A DNA stretch of 64,000 nt from SXNM01 sp964586155 (GTDB lineage Bacteria > Myxococcota_A > UBA9042). The stretch spans positions 62,001-126,000 of the forward strand of contig CAZPHC010000010.1 of the NCBI GenBank assembly GCA_964586155.1. The letters are read 5' to 3'. The translations under genes were made by a program, and so were the position numbers. Of the stretch, positions 46,675 to 55,653 are shown piece after piece. The notes beneath the pieces were generated by a model, which was given only the letters and a program-made list of their open reading frames with translations, was not told the DNA's origin and made no database searches. The stretch's first letter is position 1, and every line of letters begins with the position of its first letter.

Positions 46675-48222
46675 ATGCAGCGACAGTGCCCCTCTTGCCT
46701 GAAGTCGACCGACGAGCCGCTCTGCGACGCGTGTGGCATCTCGACGTTCCGGCTGACGGGCATCGATCCGATCGCGGCGGCAAGGCTCGAGATCGGCCAG
46801 GTCGTCTGTGAGCGCTATCGCGTCGTGCGCGCGATCGGCCGCGGCGGCATGGGCGCCGTGTACGAGGCGCGCCACGTCGCCACCGGGCAGCCGGTGGCGC
46901 TCAAGCTGCTGGCGCTCGGCGCGGACGACGGCCAAGAGGCGCTGCTCCGCTTCGCCCGCGAGGCCCGGGTCACGGCGTCGCTGCGCCACGCCAACACGGT
47001 GCGGCTCTACGACTTCGGCCAGACCGAGGTCGGCGCGCTGTTCATGGCGATGGAGCTGCTCGACGGCGCCTCGTTGCAGGCGTTGCTCGAGGATCGAATC
47101 GCCCGCGGTGCCGCGTTCAGCGACGTCGAGGCGATCAGCGTCGGCGTCGAGATCTTGCGCAGCCTGGGCGAAGCGCACGGCGCTGGCCTGGTCCACCGCG
47201 ACCTCAAGCCCGACAACGTCATGCTCGCGCGCCACGGCGACGATGAGCCGATCTTGAAGGTGTTGGACTTCGGCATCGCGCGCAGCGAACACTCACGCGT
47301 CACGGGCACGTCGCGTCTGGTGGGCACGCCGCTCTACATGAGCCCCGAGCAATGCCAGGGCCTGCCGGTGGACGCGCGCAGCGACCTCTACGCGCTCGGC
47401 GTGCTGCTTTTTGCCCTGGTCTGCGGCCGGACGCCCTTTGTCGGCGAGGTCGTCGCGGTGATCCGGGCCCATTGCGACGTCGAGGCGCCGGATGTGCGCG
47501 ACGATGCGCGATCGCCGGTCTCGGACGAGTTCGCCGAGGTCGTGCGCCGCGCCCTGGCCAAAGATCCGGCCGAGCGCTACGAGAGCGCCGCCGTGATGCG
47601 CGTCGCCCTGGAGACCTGCCTGCCGCCGGGCATGATCCGCTCGCTGGCCTGGGTCGCGCCGATGCTGCAGGAGCGGGCCGAGCGCCAGCCGCTGGTGCGG
47701 ACGCTGGAGCCGTCGATCGACGACCGCTCGTTGGTCGAGAACGCGCCGACGATGGCTGATCCGCGCACGGCCAGGCCCGCGCGCGCCCTGCCCGACGAAG
47801 CAGCGGTCGCGCGCTCAACCCGCCGGCCGTGGCTGTGGCTCGGCCTCGGCGCCGTGGGCGCGGTCGCCGTCTACGTCGCGATGCAGGGCGCTGCGATGAC
47901 GCCCGGCACGACGAAAGAGGCGGCGGTCCCGACCGTCGCGGCGCGCCCGGATGCCACGCCGATCGCCGCCGCGGCGCCCATCGCCGCGCCGCCCGTCGCC
48001 GCGCCGACGTCGGCGCCCGTGGCCGCTGCCGAGGCGGCGGCGGTGGTCGCGCCGAGCGCAGCGACCCCGAGCGTGGCGGGCCCGGACACGCCGGCAGCAG
48101 GCGAGACGGCGCCCGGCCCCCCCGAGCCGGGCGCGACCGACCCCGGTGATTCGACCACGCGACGCACGCACACCGCGCGCGGCAAGCGCAAGGCCGGGCC
48201 GCGCTTCGAGGAGATCCGATGA
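46675..48222 (+). CDS. Ser/Thr protein kinase with N-terminal zinc-ribbon and C-terminal membrane anchor
   Basis: This encodes 515 residues. Residues 1-21 (CPSCLKSTDEPLCDACG) form a zinc-ribbon-like module. Kinase domain about 48-320: GRGGMG, Lys77, HRDLKPDN (Asp176), LDFGIAR, GTPLYMSPEQC. One membrane helix lies near 405-425 (WLWLGLGAVGAVAVYVA), followed by a long Ala/Pro-rich extracytoplasmic tail and a final basic patch. The stop overlaps the next gene's ATG by four bases, so it is coupled to the TPR protein, a possible substrate or sensor. Confidence 0.92.
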   Translation: MQRQCPSCLKSTDEPLCDACGISTFRLTGIDPIAAARLEIGQVVCERYRVVRAIGRGGMGAVYEARHVATGQPVALKLLALGADDGQEALLRFAREARVTASLRHANTVRLYDFGQTEVGALFMAMELLDGASLQALLEDRIARGAAFSDVEAISVGVEILRSLGEAHGAGLVHRDLKPDNVMLARHGDDEPILKVLDFGIARSEHSRVTGTSRLVGTPLYMSPEQCQGLPVDARSDLYALGVLLFALVCGRTPFVGEVVAVIRAHCDVEAPDVRDDARSPVSDEFAEVVRRALAKDPAERYESAAVMRVALETCLPPGMIRSLAWVAPMLQERAERQPLVRTLEPSIDDRSLVENAPTMADPRTARPARALPDEAAVARSTRRPWLWLGLGAVGAVAVYVAMQGAAMTPGTTKEAAVPTVAARPDATPIAAAAPIAAPPVAAPTSAPVAAAEAAAVVAPSAATPSVAGPDTPAAGETAPGPPEPGATDPGDSTTRRTHTARGKRKAGPRFEEIR

Positions 48223-49307
48223 GGCGCGTTGGACTCGGCTGCATCGCCCTGAGCCTCTGCCTCGCGCTGGGCGCGCCGGCGCTGGCGCAGCGGCCGCCAC
48301 GGGGCGCAGGCGTCGCCGAATCGCTCGCGGACCAGGCGATGCGCGCCTACAAGAGCGGCGAGCACGACCGCGCCATCGAGCTGTACCTGGCCGCGTTCGC
48401 CCAGGCGCCCGACGAGGTCGTGTTGCTCTACAACGCCGCCCGCGTCGCCCACAGCGGCAAGCGCTACGACCGCGCCGAGGGACTCTACCGTCGGGTGCTC
48501 GACCACGCCGCCTGCGACGAGGCGCGCCGCCAGACGGTCGAAGGCTACCTCGTCGCGCTGCGCCGCGCCCGCGCCGACGACAGCGCCGCTGCCGGACGAA
48601 GCCACGCCGCCGCTGGCCGCCACGCCGCCGCAGCCGACGCCTTCCGCGCCGCCCACCGCGACGAGCCCGAGCGCATCGACCACCTGCTGGCGGCGGCGCG
48701 CGCCGCACGCCTCGCCGGCGACAACATGCTGGCGCAGCGCGACTATCGCGCCTTCCTCGCGGTGGCGCCGGCGGGCACCGATCGCGCCGACGCCGAAGCC
48801 GAGCTGCGCGCGCTCGAAGCGAAGCTCGCGGCGCAGGCGACGGCGCGGCCACCAGCCGCCGCCGTCGAACCGCCGGCGGCGGCGACGCCGACCGCTGCGC
48901 CACCACCGACGACGACGCCGGGCACCGCCACCACGAGCGGCGGCGCGCTCTCGCTACGCCACGCCGCCGCGTCCGTGGCTCCGCCGCGTTGGACCTGGGT
49001 CGCGACGCTCGGCGGCGCCGCCGCGCTTGCCGCAGGCGCAGGGTGGGTGGCTTGGGCGCACGGGCAGACGACCGCGCTGCAGGACGCTGTCGCCCCCGGC
49101 AAGCCGCCGACCTGGACCTGGGACGCCGCGCAGGCACGCGGCCGCGCGCTCGAGGGCCACACCCGCGCCGGCTACGCCGTCGCCGGCGTCGGCCTCGCGT
49201 CGCTGGCGGTGGGGGCGTTCTGGCGCTGGGGTCGGTCGCCGGATGCCAACGTCGCGTGGATCCCGCGCGCCGGCGGCGGCCAGCTCGACGTGCGGCTCTC
49301 GTTCTGA
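48219..49307 (+). CDS. Exported TPR-repeat protein with two C-terminal membrane helices
   Basis: This 362-residue protein has a signal peptide ending ALAQRPPR. Residues about 30-210 form several TPR-like helix pairs (MRAYKSGEHDRAIELYLAAF, EGLYRRVLDHAAC, AADAFRAAHRDEP). A Pro/Thr/Ala linker precedes two hydrophobic segments (WVATLGGAAALAAGAGWVAW and YAVAGVGLASLAVGAFWRWG). ATGA overlap with the kinase gene suggests a signalling partner; the TPRs should lie in the periplasm, on the same side as the kinase tail. Confidence 0.85.
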   Translation: MRRVGLGCIALSLCLALGAPALAQRPPRGAGVAESLADQAMRAYKSGEHDRAIELYLAAFAQAPDEVVLLYNAARVAHSGKRYDRAEGLYRRVLDHAACDEARRQTVEGYLVALRRARADDSAAAGRSHAAAGRHAAAADAFRAAHRDEPERIDHLLAAARAARLAGDNMLAQRDYRAFLAVAPAGTDRADAEAELRALEAKLAAQATARPPAAAVEPPAAATPTAAPPPTTTPGTATTSGGALSLRHAAASVAPPRWTWVATLGGAAALAAGAGWVAWAHGQTTALQDAVAPGKPPTWTWDAAQARGRALEGHTRAGYAVAGVGLASLAVGAFWRWGRSPDANVAWIPRAGGGQLDVRLSF

Positions 49308-49428
49308 TGGACCGGGTGGCGACGCGGCGAGTCGAGCCGGGTGGCCGGGCGGCGTATTGCCAGACGGGCCGGAACCGTGGGATCTTCGCGCCACGACAAC
49401 GCGCGCAGACGCCAACGACGAGGGTGGG

Positions 49429-50289
49429 ATGAACGTCTTTGAACGCAGCTGGTCGATCACCAAGATGTCGCTCGATGTCGTGCGGCAGGACAGCGAGCTG
49501 CTTCTGTTCCCGGCGATCTCGGGCGCGCTGTCGCTGATCTTCTCGATCGCGATGCTCTTCCCGGCCTTCCTCGCGCGCTGGATCGACGGCGGCGATGTCG
49601 CCTTCGGCCCGCTGCAGGCGATCGCGACCTTCGCCAGCTACTTCGGCCTCGCGTTCTTCGCCACCTTCTCGAACGTCTGCGTGATCTACACCACACGAAC
49701 GCGCCTGAACGGCGGCGACGCGACCTTCGGCGAGAGCATCGGCTTCGCCATGAGCCGGCTGCCGCAGATCGCGGGCTGGAGCCTGGTGTCGGCGAGCGTC
49801 GGCCTGGTGCTGCGCATCCTCGACAACGCGGCGCGCAACAACCGCGGCGTCGGCGCCATCATCGCCCAGATCGCGCGCTCGATCTTCGGCGCGGCGTGGA
49901 CCGTCGTCAGCCTCTTCGTCGTGCCGGCGATGGTCTACGAGAACATCGGCCCGATCGACGGTCTCAAGCGCTCGGTCGAGGTGCTGCGCCGCACCTGGGG
50001 CGAGAGCCTGGTGCGCCACTACGGCATGGGCCTCATCACCTTTTTGGCGGTGTTGCCGGGTGTGGCGCTGATCGTCGCGGCATTCGCGGCGATGTCGCTG
50101 AGCGGCTGGCTCGGCGTGGCGCTGCTGCTGACGGCGCTGCTGTGGATCGGCGGTGTGGTCTTCTTCTTCGGCGTGCTCAACGCGGTGTTCAACGCCGCGC
50201 TCTACCACTACGCGACCCAGGGCCAGCGCGCTCCGCGCGGCTTCGACCCCAACGTGATGCGCGCAGCGTTCGGCCAGCCCAGGCGCTAG
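49429..50289 (+). CDS. Multi-helix membrane protein (DUF6159-like)
   Basis: This 286-residue protein starts at ATG 49429. It has about six membrane helices (ELLLFPAISGALSLIFSIAM, FASYFGLAFFATFSNVCVIY, later WLGVALLLTALLWIGG). A conserved-looking middle region reads VPAMVYENIGPIDGLKRSVE, as in the DUF6159 family, where an uncharged helix bundle surrounds an FxxVP-like motif. The function of that family is unknown. It follows the TPR gene by 121 bp and precedes a barrel protein. Confidence 0.8.
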   Translation: MNVFERSWSITKMSLDVVRQDSELLLFPAISGALSLIFSIAMLFPAFLARWIDGGDVAFGPLQAIATFASYFGLAFFATFSNVCVIYTTRTRLNGGDATFGESIGFAMSRLPQIAGWSLVSASVGLVLRILDNAARNNRGVGAIIAQIARSIFGAAWTVVSLFVVPAMVYENIGPIDGLKRSVEVLRRTWGESLVRHYGMGLITFLAVLPGVALIVAAFAAMSLSGWLGVALLLTALLWIGGVVFFFGVLNAVFNAALYHYATQGQRAPRGFDPNVMRAAFGQPRR

Positions 50290-50323
50290 CAGCAACCGCG
50301 CCGGCACAGACCAAGGAGGCCCC

Positions 50324-51340
50324 TTGAACACGCCCTCACCGTGCCGGATGGCCGCATCGACGCTCGCCGCAGCCGCCAGCCCGTCGCGGCTGCTGCTGGC
50401 GCTGACCTCGGTGATCTTGCTCGCGCTGCCGCTGTCTGCGGCCGCCGAGCCCCCCGCCCTTCCGGCGATCCCGGCGCAGCGGCTGGTGCTCAACAGCCTG
50501 TCGATCTTTCGCTACAACCCGATCGGCCTCGAGACGCGGGCCCGCTTCGGCTGGCAGCAGAAGTTCTACGAGGGCCACCACCGCGCGACCAACGACAACT
50601 TCTGGTTCGCCGGCACCTACATCCGGCTCAGCCCGGCAGGCGCGCGCGCAGCAGCCATGGTCGAGCTCCAGCCGGTCGCGATGTTCAACCTACGCCTCAC
50701 GGCCGAGAAGATCTTGTACTTCGGCAACTTCACCTTCGTGCAGTCGCGTGTGTCGGCCAACGACGACCTCTCCGACGCGGCGATGAAGGCCAACGCCACG
50801 GGCCCGCTCGGCAACACCAGCGGCGGCGGCACCCACCTCTCGGTCGAGCCCAAGCTGCAGGCCGCGGTCGGGCCGATCGTGATCCGCAGCAGCGCGTTCT
50901 TCGGCCACTTCGACATGGCGCTGCGCCGGGGCGACCGGGTCTGGTACGAGGCCACCCTCGACGTGCCGGTGCCGGGCGACGGCTGGGTCTTCGCCAACGA
51001 CGTCGACGTCCTGCTGCGGCGGCCGATGGGCGAGGCGATGCTGACGATCGGCGCGCGCTACAGCATGGTCCGGCCGCTCTATCGCCAGCGCGACGTGCTG
51101 CCCGGCGAGGACCCGGACGCCGCCGCAGCACGCAACGACCACCACCGCGTCGGCCTGGTCGCTGCCTACACCTTCTACGATCGCGGCATCAGCGCGTTCA
51201 ACAAGCCGACCGTCGTCGTCCTGGCGCACCGCTACCTCGACCACCGCTTCCGCATGGGCGTGGGTCCCAACGCCGTCAACGCCAACATCCCGTACTTCGT
51301 GCTCGGCTTCGCCTTTGACAGCGACCTGCTCGCGCCGTGA
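50324..51340 (+). CDS. Outer-membrane beta-barrel-like protein, TTG start
   Basis: This encodes 338 residues. A perfect AAGGAGG (50313-50319) lies 4 nt before TTG 50324, so I take TTG as the start; ATG 50348 is in frame but has no such site. The signal peptide is long, ending SAAAEPPA. The mature protein alternates polar and hydrophobic residues in strands and ends VLGFAFDSDLLAP (LNSLSIFRYNPIGLETRARF, YTFYDRGISAFNKPTVVVLA). It looks like a 12 to 14 stranded porin-like barrel. Ligand unknown. Confidence 0.8.
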   Translation: MNTPSPCRMAASTLAAAASPSRLLLALTSVILLALPLSAAAEPPALPAIPAQRLVLNSLSIFRYNPIGLETRARFGWQQKFYEGHHRATNDNFWFAGTYIRLSPAGARAAAMVELQPVAMFNLRLTAEKILYFGNFTFVQSRVSANDDLSDAAMKANATGPLGNTSGGGTHLSVEPKLQAAVGPIVIRSSAFFGHFDMALRRGDRVWYEATLDVPVPGDGWVFANDVDVLLRRPMGEAMLTIGARYSMVRPLYRQRDVLPGEDPDAAAARNDHHRVGLVAAYTFYDRGISAFNKPTVVVLAHRYLDHRFRMGVGPNAVNANIPYFVLGFAFDSDLLAP

Positions 51341-51402
51341 CGCCCCGCTTGGACCGCGGGCCCGTGCGGGCCCGCGGCGGTCGCGGATCTGCGCCGCGCG
51401 CG

Positions 51403-52461
51403 CTAGAGCTCGGTGTAGCCGTCGGCACCGGCCGCGTAGGCCTTGCTGAAGTCGAAGCCGGCGAGCTCGGCGCCGCTCTTGAGCTTGGTCAGCAGGTCCG
51501 GGTTGCCGAGGAAGGGCCGGCCGAACGCGGTGAGGTCGGCCTCGTTGGCCTGCAGGGCGGCCTCGGCGCGCGCGGCGTCGAAGCCACCGCAGGCGATGAT
51601 GGTGCCGCCGAAATTGCGCCGGATCGTCGCCTTGATCGCGGCGGGCACGGCCGGCGCGCCCATCGCGCTGTGGTCGACGACGTGCAGGTAGGCGAGGCCG
51701 AGCTTGCCGAGCTCGGTCGCCAGGTGGGCGTAGAGCGCGTCGGTGTCGGCGTCGGCGACCATGCCGACGCTCGCGCCGTAGGGTGACAGGCGCATCGCGA
51801 TGCGCTCGGCGCCGATCGCGGCGGCGGCGCGCCGGGCGGCCTCGACGGCGAAGCGGGCGCGGTTCTCGACGCTGCCGCCCCAGCGATCGCTGCGCTGGTT
51901 GCTGGCGACGTTGAGGAACTGCTCGATCAGGTAGCCATTGGCGCCGTGCAGCTCGACACCGTCGAAGCCGGCGTCCATCGCCAGGCGGCTGGCGTGGGCG
52001 AAGCCCTCGAGCGCGGCCTCGATCGTCGCCTCGTCCATCGCCTCGGGCACGGGATGCGGCACCATGCCGTCGCTGTCGGTCCACATCTGGCCAGGGGCGG
52101 CGATGGCCGAGGGGCCACGAATCACGCCGCCCGCGGGCAGGTTCTGCGCGGCGCCGACACGACCGGTGTGCATCAACTGGACGAAGATCACGCCGCCTTC
52201 GGCATGCACCGCGTCGGTGACCTGGCGCCACGAGGCCGCCTGCTCGGCGGTGTAGAGGCCGGGGATGCGGGCGTAGCCCAAGCCATCGGCGGACGGAGCC
52301 GTGCCCTCGGTGATCAGGAGCCCGGCGTCCGCACGGCTGCGGTAGTACGCGGCCATCAGGCCGTTGGCGACGTTGCCGATCGCGCGGCAGCGGGTCATCG
52401 GCGCCATGACGACGCGGTTGCGGAGCGTGAGACGACCCAGGGACATCGGTTCGAACAGCAT
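51403..52461 (-). CDS. Old Yellow Enzyme-type FMN ene-reductase
   Basis: This 352-residue protein starts at ATG 52461, 5 nt after GGAGG. It is a TIM barrel with RVVMAPMTRCRA, VQLMHTGRVG and ELHGANGYLIEQFL (the substrate-binding HxxN), SVGMVADAD and LTAFGRPFLGNPDLL. It reduces activated alkenes or nitro compounds with NAD(P)H, as NemA and OYE do. Length is typical (about 360). It is convergent with the barrel gene at 50324. No regulator is adjacent. Confidence 0.93.
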   Translation of the reverse strand: MLFEPMSLGRLTLRNRVVMAPMTRCRAIGNVANGLMAAYYRSRADAGLLITEGTAPSADGLGYARIPGLYTAEQAASWRQVTDAVHAEGGVIFVQLMHTGRVGAAQNLPAGGVIRGPSAIAAPGQMWTDSDGMVPHPVPEAMDEATIEAALEGFAHASRLAMDAGFDGVELHGANGYLIEQFLNVASNQRSDRWGGSVENRARFAVEAARRAAAAIGAERIAMRLSPYGASVGMVADADTDALYAHLATELGKLGLAYLHVVDHSAMGAPAVPAAIKATIRRNFGGTIIACGGFDAARAEAALQANEADLTAFGRPFLGNPDLLTKLKSGAELAGFDFSKAYAAGADGYTEL

Positions 52462-52710
52462 CGGGACCTCCTGCGCGGCGGGCTGCGGCGCGACGAGGAC
52501 AAAACAACGTCGCGGCAGGGGTGCGCGGTAGGGGGCCAGACCGGGATAGACTGTTGCCCTGGTGCAACGTCGCCGCGAGGCGTCGCTGCCGGGCCTGCGC
52601 CGACGCGCTCGCTGGCAATCGGCGCGGGTTCCTGGCATTGCTGTCGCGGCGCCGGCGCCCCAGCCCGCCGCCCTCACGCTCGCCGCCGGAGAGGCCCCGG
52701 AGACCCGCCG

Positions 52711-53424
52711 ATGCAATTCGACCAGCTACCGCCCGACCAACGCGAGGCCCTGCAAGCCGCGACCCTGCGTCGCCTGATCCAGCACCTGCGCGACCGCCCG
52801 GAGGTGCAGAACATCGACCTGATGCGCCTGGCCGACTTCTGCCGCAACTGTCTGGGCAAGTGGATGGCCGCGGCCGCCGCGCAGACGGGCGTCCCGCTCG
52901 ACAAGGAAGAGGCGCGCGAGGCGATCTACGGCATGGCCTACGCCGACTGGAAGGCGCAACACCAGCGTCCCGAGGGCCCACCGCCGACGCCGACGCCGAT
53001 GATGATGAACCTCTGCTACGCCGACGCACCGGCCGCGATCGACTGGCTGTGCGCGACGTTCGGCTTCACGCCCCGCGTCGTCCACGCCGATGCGAGCGGC
53101 TTCGTCCACCACGCCCAGCTGACGTTCGGCAACGGCATGGTGATGATCAGCAGCGCGCGCGACGCCACGCCGGGCGCGCTGCTGGTCCCGGCCGCGCACG
53201 CGGGCGTGCAGACGGGCTCGCTCTACGTCGTGGTCGCCGACGTCGACGCCCACCACGCCCGCGCCGTGGCCGCGGGGGCGAAGGTGGTGCGGCCGCTGAC
53301 GGACGAGCCCTATGGCGGGCGCGACTACGTCTGCTGCGACCCCTGGGGCCAGATGTGGAGCTTTGGCACCTACGATCCGTGGCGCGACCCGAACACCGGG
53401 GCCGCCGCTGGCAGCGCGGGCTAG
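52711..53424 (+). CDS. DUF1244 domain fused to a glyoxalase/VOC domain
   Basis: This 237-residue protein starts at ATG 52711, behind CGGAG. Residues 1-95 match DUF1244 closely (RLIQHLRDRPEVQNIDLMRL, FCRNCLGKWMAAAAAQ, EAREAIYGMAYADWKA). Residues about 100-230 are a VOC/glyoxalase fold (NLCYADAPAAIDWLCATFGF, VTFGNGMVMIS-like strands, GRDYVCCDPWGQMWSFGTY). DUF1244 normally stands alone at about 100 residues. The ligand of the VOC half is unknown. The stop TAG shares CTAG with the convergent rhodanese gene. Confidence 0.88.
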   Translation: MQFDQLPPDQREALQAATLRRLIQHLRDRPEVQNIDLMRLADFCRNCLGKWMAAAAAQTGVPLDKEEAREAIYGMAYADWKAQHQRPEGPPPTPTPMMMNLCYADAPAAIDWLCATFGFTPRVVHADASGFVHHAQLTFGNGMVMISSARDATPGALLVPAAHAGVQTGSLYVVVADVDAHHARAVAAGAKVVRPLTDEPYGGRDYVCCDPWGQMWSFGTYDPWRDPNTGAAAGSAG

Positions 53425-53738
53425 TCCTCGGCGTCGTCGTCGTCGAACACGTCGAGCAGCGGGTAGACGCCGCCGCCGTTGAAGGCCTTCTCGACGCCGT
53501 TGTCGCGCAGCCAGCGTGTCGCGCGATCGCTGCGCGCGCCAGAGAGGCAGTAGCAGATCACCGTGTCGGTCTTGGCGACGTGGTCGAAGATCTGCAGCGG
53601 CAGCAGGTGCAGCGGCACGTGGATCGCGCCCGGCACCGCGCCCGACGCGTACTCGTCGGCGCTGCGAACGTCGATCAACTTGGCGCCGGCCTCGACCAGC
53701 TCGCGCACTTCCTCGCCCTCGATGAAGAGATCTTCCAC
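53421..53738 (-). CDS. Single-domain rhodanese
   Basis: This encodes 105 residues, starting at GTG 53738 with GGAGG 7 nt upstream. Rhodanese fold with KLIDVRSADEYASGAVPGA and active loop CYCLSGARS; Cys64 is the catalytic sulfur carrier. Such proteins move sulfane sulfur or detoxify cyanide and thiols. The acidic tail FDDDDAED is unusual. It ends on the shared CTAG with the DUF1244-VOC gene. Confidence 0.93.
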   Translation of the reverse strand: MEDLFIEGEEVRELVEAGAKLIDVRSADEYASGAVPGAIHVPLHLLPLQIFDHVAKTDTVICYCLSGARSDRATRWLRDNGVEKAFNGGGVYPLLDVFDDDDAED

Positions 53739-53872
53739 GACACGCCTCCGATGCTCGCGGCACCCATGGCCGCAGACTGGCCGCGCACGCTGGCCTGATC
53801 CGGCGTGCCGTGCAAGACCAGAGCCGGCAACTCCGCAGAGTGCTACACGCTGGGTCCGCTGGCGCGTCGCGC

Positions 53873-54562
53873 CTACGCGGAGTGCAGCAGCAGCTCGGCC
53901 ACGGGGCGGCGGGTCCGCGGCGCGGTTTCTCGCGCGCGCAGGTCGTCGGGCAGGCCGTCGGGCATCGCCGGGCCGCCGATGGCCCAGACCGCGACGATCT
54001 GCAGCTCAGCCGGGATGGCGAAGCTCGCGCGCAGACGGTCGGCGACGAAGCCCCCCATCGGATGCGTGGCGAGGCCGTCAGCGTGGGCCTGCAGCGCCAT
54101 CGCCATGCCGGCGGCGCCGACGTCGTGCCAGGACCAGGCGTTGGGCTTGCCATTGGCGAAGGTCGGCGAGGCGGCCATCACCACGAGCGCCGCCGCGGCG
54201 TCGCACCAACGCTGGTTGCCGGGCTCGAGGCCGTCGAAGATGCCCTGCCAACGCGCCTGCGCCTCGGCGTCGTCGCCGCGCCAGCCGGCGACAAAACGCC
54301 AGGGCTGACCGTTGGCGCAGGACGGTGCCCAGGTCGCCGCTTCCAGCAGGCGCATCATCTGCGCCTCGCCGATCGTGCGATGGCGGTCGAACGCGCGCGG
54401 GCTCCAGCGGCTGGCGAGCAGCGGGTGGATCGGCGTCGCGGTCGGTGCCGGCCGCGCCAGGGGCGGCTGCGTCGCGGGCTCCACGAAGGCGTGGCCAGAC
54501 ACGTCATCATGGGGTGCGGCAGCAGCCGAGGCGACGGTCGATGCGGCGGTCGGGCGGGTCAT
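53873..54562 (-). CDS. Nitroreductase family protein
   Basis: This encodes 229 residues from ATG 54562, preceded by GAGGTG; the open frame upstream is non-coding. After a 40-residue variable leader, the fold begins RWSPRAFDRHRTI, with WAPSCANGQPWRF for FMN binding and GMAMALQAHADGLATHPMGG. Family members are FMN enzymes that reduce nitro groups or quinones, usually as dimers. It is divergent from the LysR gene at 54721, which likely controls it. Confidence 0.9.
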   Translation of the reverse strand: MTRPTAASTVASAAAAPHDDVSGHAFVEPATQPPLARPAPTATPIHPLLASRWSPRAFDRHRTIGEAQMMRLLEAATWAPSCANGQPWRFVAGWRGDDAEAQARWQGIFDGLEPGNQRWCDAAAALVVMAASPTFANGKPNAWSWHDVGAAGMAMALQAHADGLATHPMGGFVADRLRASFAIPAELQIVAVWAIGGPAMPDGLPDDLRARETAPRTRRPVAELLLHSA

Positions 54563-54665
54563 GGTCGGCACCTCGGGCGCCAGCGCGGGGTTGCGGGCGC
54601 AAAGAGTCTTCAGATGTCGCACCCTAGCGGCGCGAGGCCTTGCCGCCAATCGCTGCGGCTGCGAA

Positions 54666-54687
54666 TGTTCGTTGCACGGGCGGAACA
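54666..54687. promoter_or_regulatory. Inverted repeat TGTTC-N12-GAACA in the nitroreductase/LysR gap
   Basis: TGTTC (54666-54670) and GAACA (54683-54687) are exact reverse complements, 12 bp apart. They lie 34 bp before the LysR start and 104 bp before the nitroreductase start, the usual place for a LysR site. Spacing fits the loose LysR dyad pattern. Confidence 0.4.
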
Positions 54688-54720
54688 ATCGCAGGTCGCG
54701 ACGACGGAGGCGAGGGTTCG

Positions 54721-55653
54721 ATGAGCATCGACATGAACGAAGTCCTGATGTTCTCACGCGTCGTCGAGGTGGGGAGCTTCACCGCGGCGGCTGCGGCGCT
54801 CGGCGTGCCGAAGTCGACGGTCAGCCGCAAGGTCTCGGCCCTCGAAGAGCGCCTCGGCGCGCGGCTGATCGAGCGCACGACCCGTCGCCTGCGCTTGACC
54901 GAGGCCGGCACCCTGCTCTACGAGCGGGCCCGCCGCATCGCGCTGGCGCTCGACGAGGCCGAGGCAGCCGTCGGCGAGCTGCAGGACCGGCCCAAGGGCA
55001 CGCTGCGCCTGACCGCCCCGGTCGACATGGGCAACGCCTGGCTCGGCCCCGTGCTGGCCGACTTCCTGCGCCAGTACCCCGAGGTGCGGCTCGACGTCGA
55101 GCTGAGCAACCAGGTCGTCGACCTGCTCGCCGAGGGCTTCGACGTCGCCATCCGCGCCGGCAAGCTGGTCGACTCGTCGTTGGTGGCGCGCCGGCTGGGC
55201 ACCACGCGCATGGCGCTGTTCGCCGCGCCGAGCTACCTCGAGAGTCACCCGGCACCGACCACGCCCTACGAGCTGGCCGACCACGACGTGCTGCTGTTCC
55301 GCGCGCCGCGCTTCGAGGCGACCTGGTCGCTGACGCACAAGGGCGAGCAGGTCGACATGCAGCTGCAGAGCCGCCTGTCGGCCAACGACTTCACGATGTT
55401 GCGCAGCATGCTGCGCGCCGGTGTCGGCATCGGGATCCTGCCCGACGTCACGGGCGCCATCGAGGTCCGCTCGGGCGCGCTGGTCCGCGTGCTGCCCGGC
55501 TGGTGCCTGGGCGAGGGCCAGGTCTCGGCGGTCTATCCGTCGGCGCGCCACCTGTCGGCGACGCTGCGCGCGTTCCTCGACCACCTGCGCGACCAGCTCT
55601 CGCCACCGCCGTGGGATCTCGGCGACGACGCCGCCGATTGCCAAGGGGCCTAG
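54721..55653 (+). CDS. LysR-family transcriptional regulator
   Basis: This 310-residue protein starts at ATG 54721, behind GGAGG. The helix-turn-helix is MFSRVVEVGSFTAAAAALGV and KSTVSRKVSALEERLGARL. The effector domain follows from about 90. It belongs to the AaeR/CrgA-like subgroup, which often senses aromatic or oxidised compounds. It is divergent from the nitroreductase gene. Its TAG stop shares CTAG with the convergent gene at 55650. Confidence 0.92.
   Translation: MSIDMNEVLMFSRVVEVGSFTAAAAALGVPKSTVSRKVSALEERLGARLIERTTRRLRLTEAGTLLYERARRIALALDEAEAAVGELQDRPKGTLRLTAPVDMGNAWLGPVLADFLRQYPEVRLDVELSNQVVDLLAEGFDVAIRAGKLVDSSLVARRLGTTRMALFAAPSYLESHPAPTTPYELADHDVLLFRAPRFEATWSLTHKGEQVDMQLQSRLSANDFTMLRSMLRAGVGIGILPDVTGAIEVRSGALVRVLPGWCLGEGQVSAVYPSARHLSATLRAFLDHLRDQLSPPPWDLGDDAADCQGA

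Noticed and set aside
43657..47292. Open frame of 1211 codons on the minus strand
   Set aside because: It lies opposite the beta-helix lipoprotein and the kinase, and reads as Arg/Ala/Asp-rich filler.
50690..53029. Open frame of 779 codons on the minus strand
   Set aside because: It is in a different frame from the Old Yellow Enzyme and antisense to the barrel protein; composition is non-coding.
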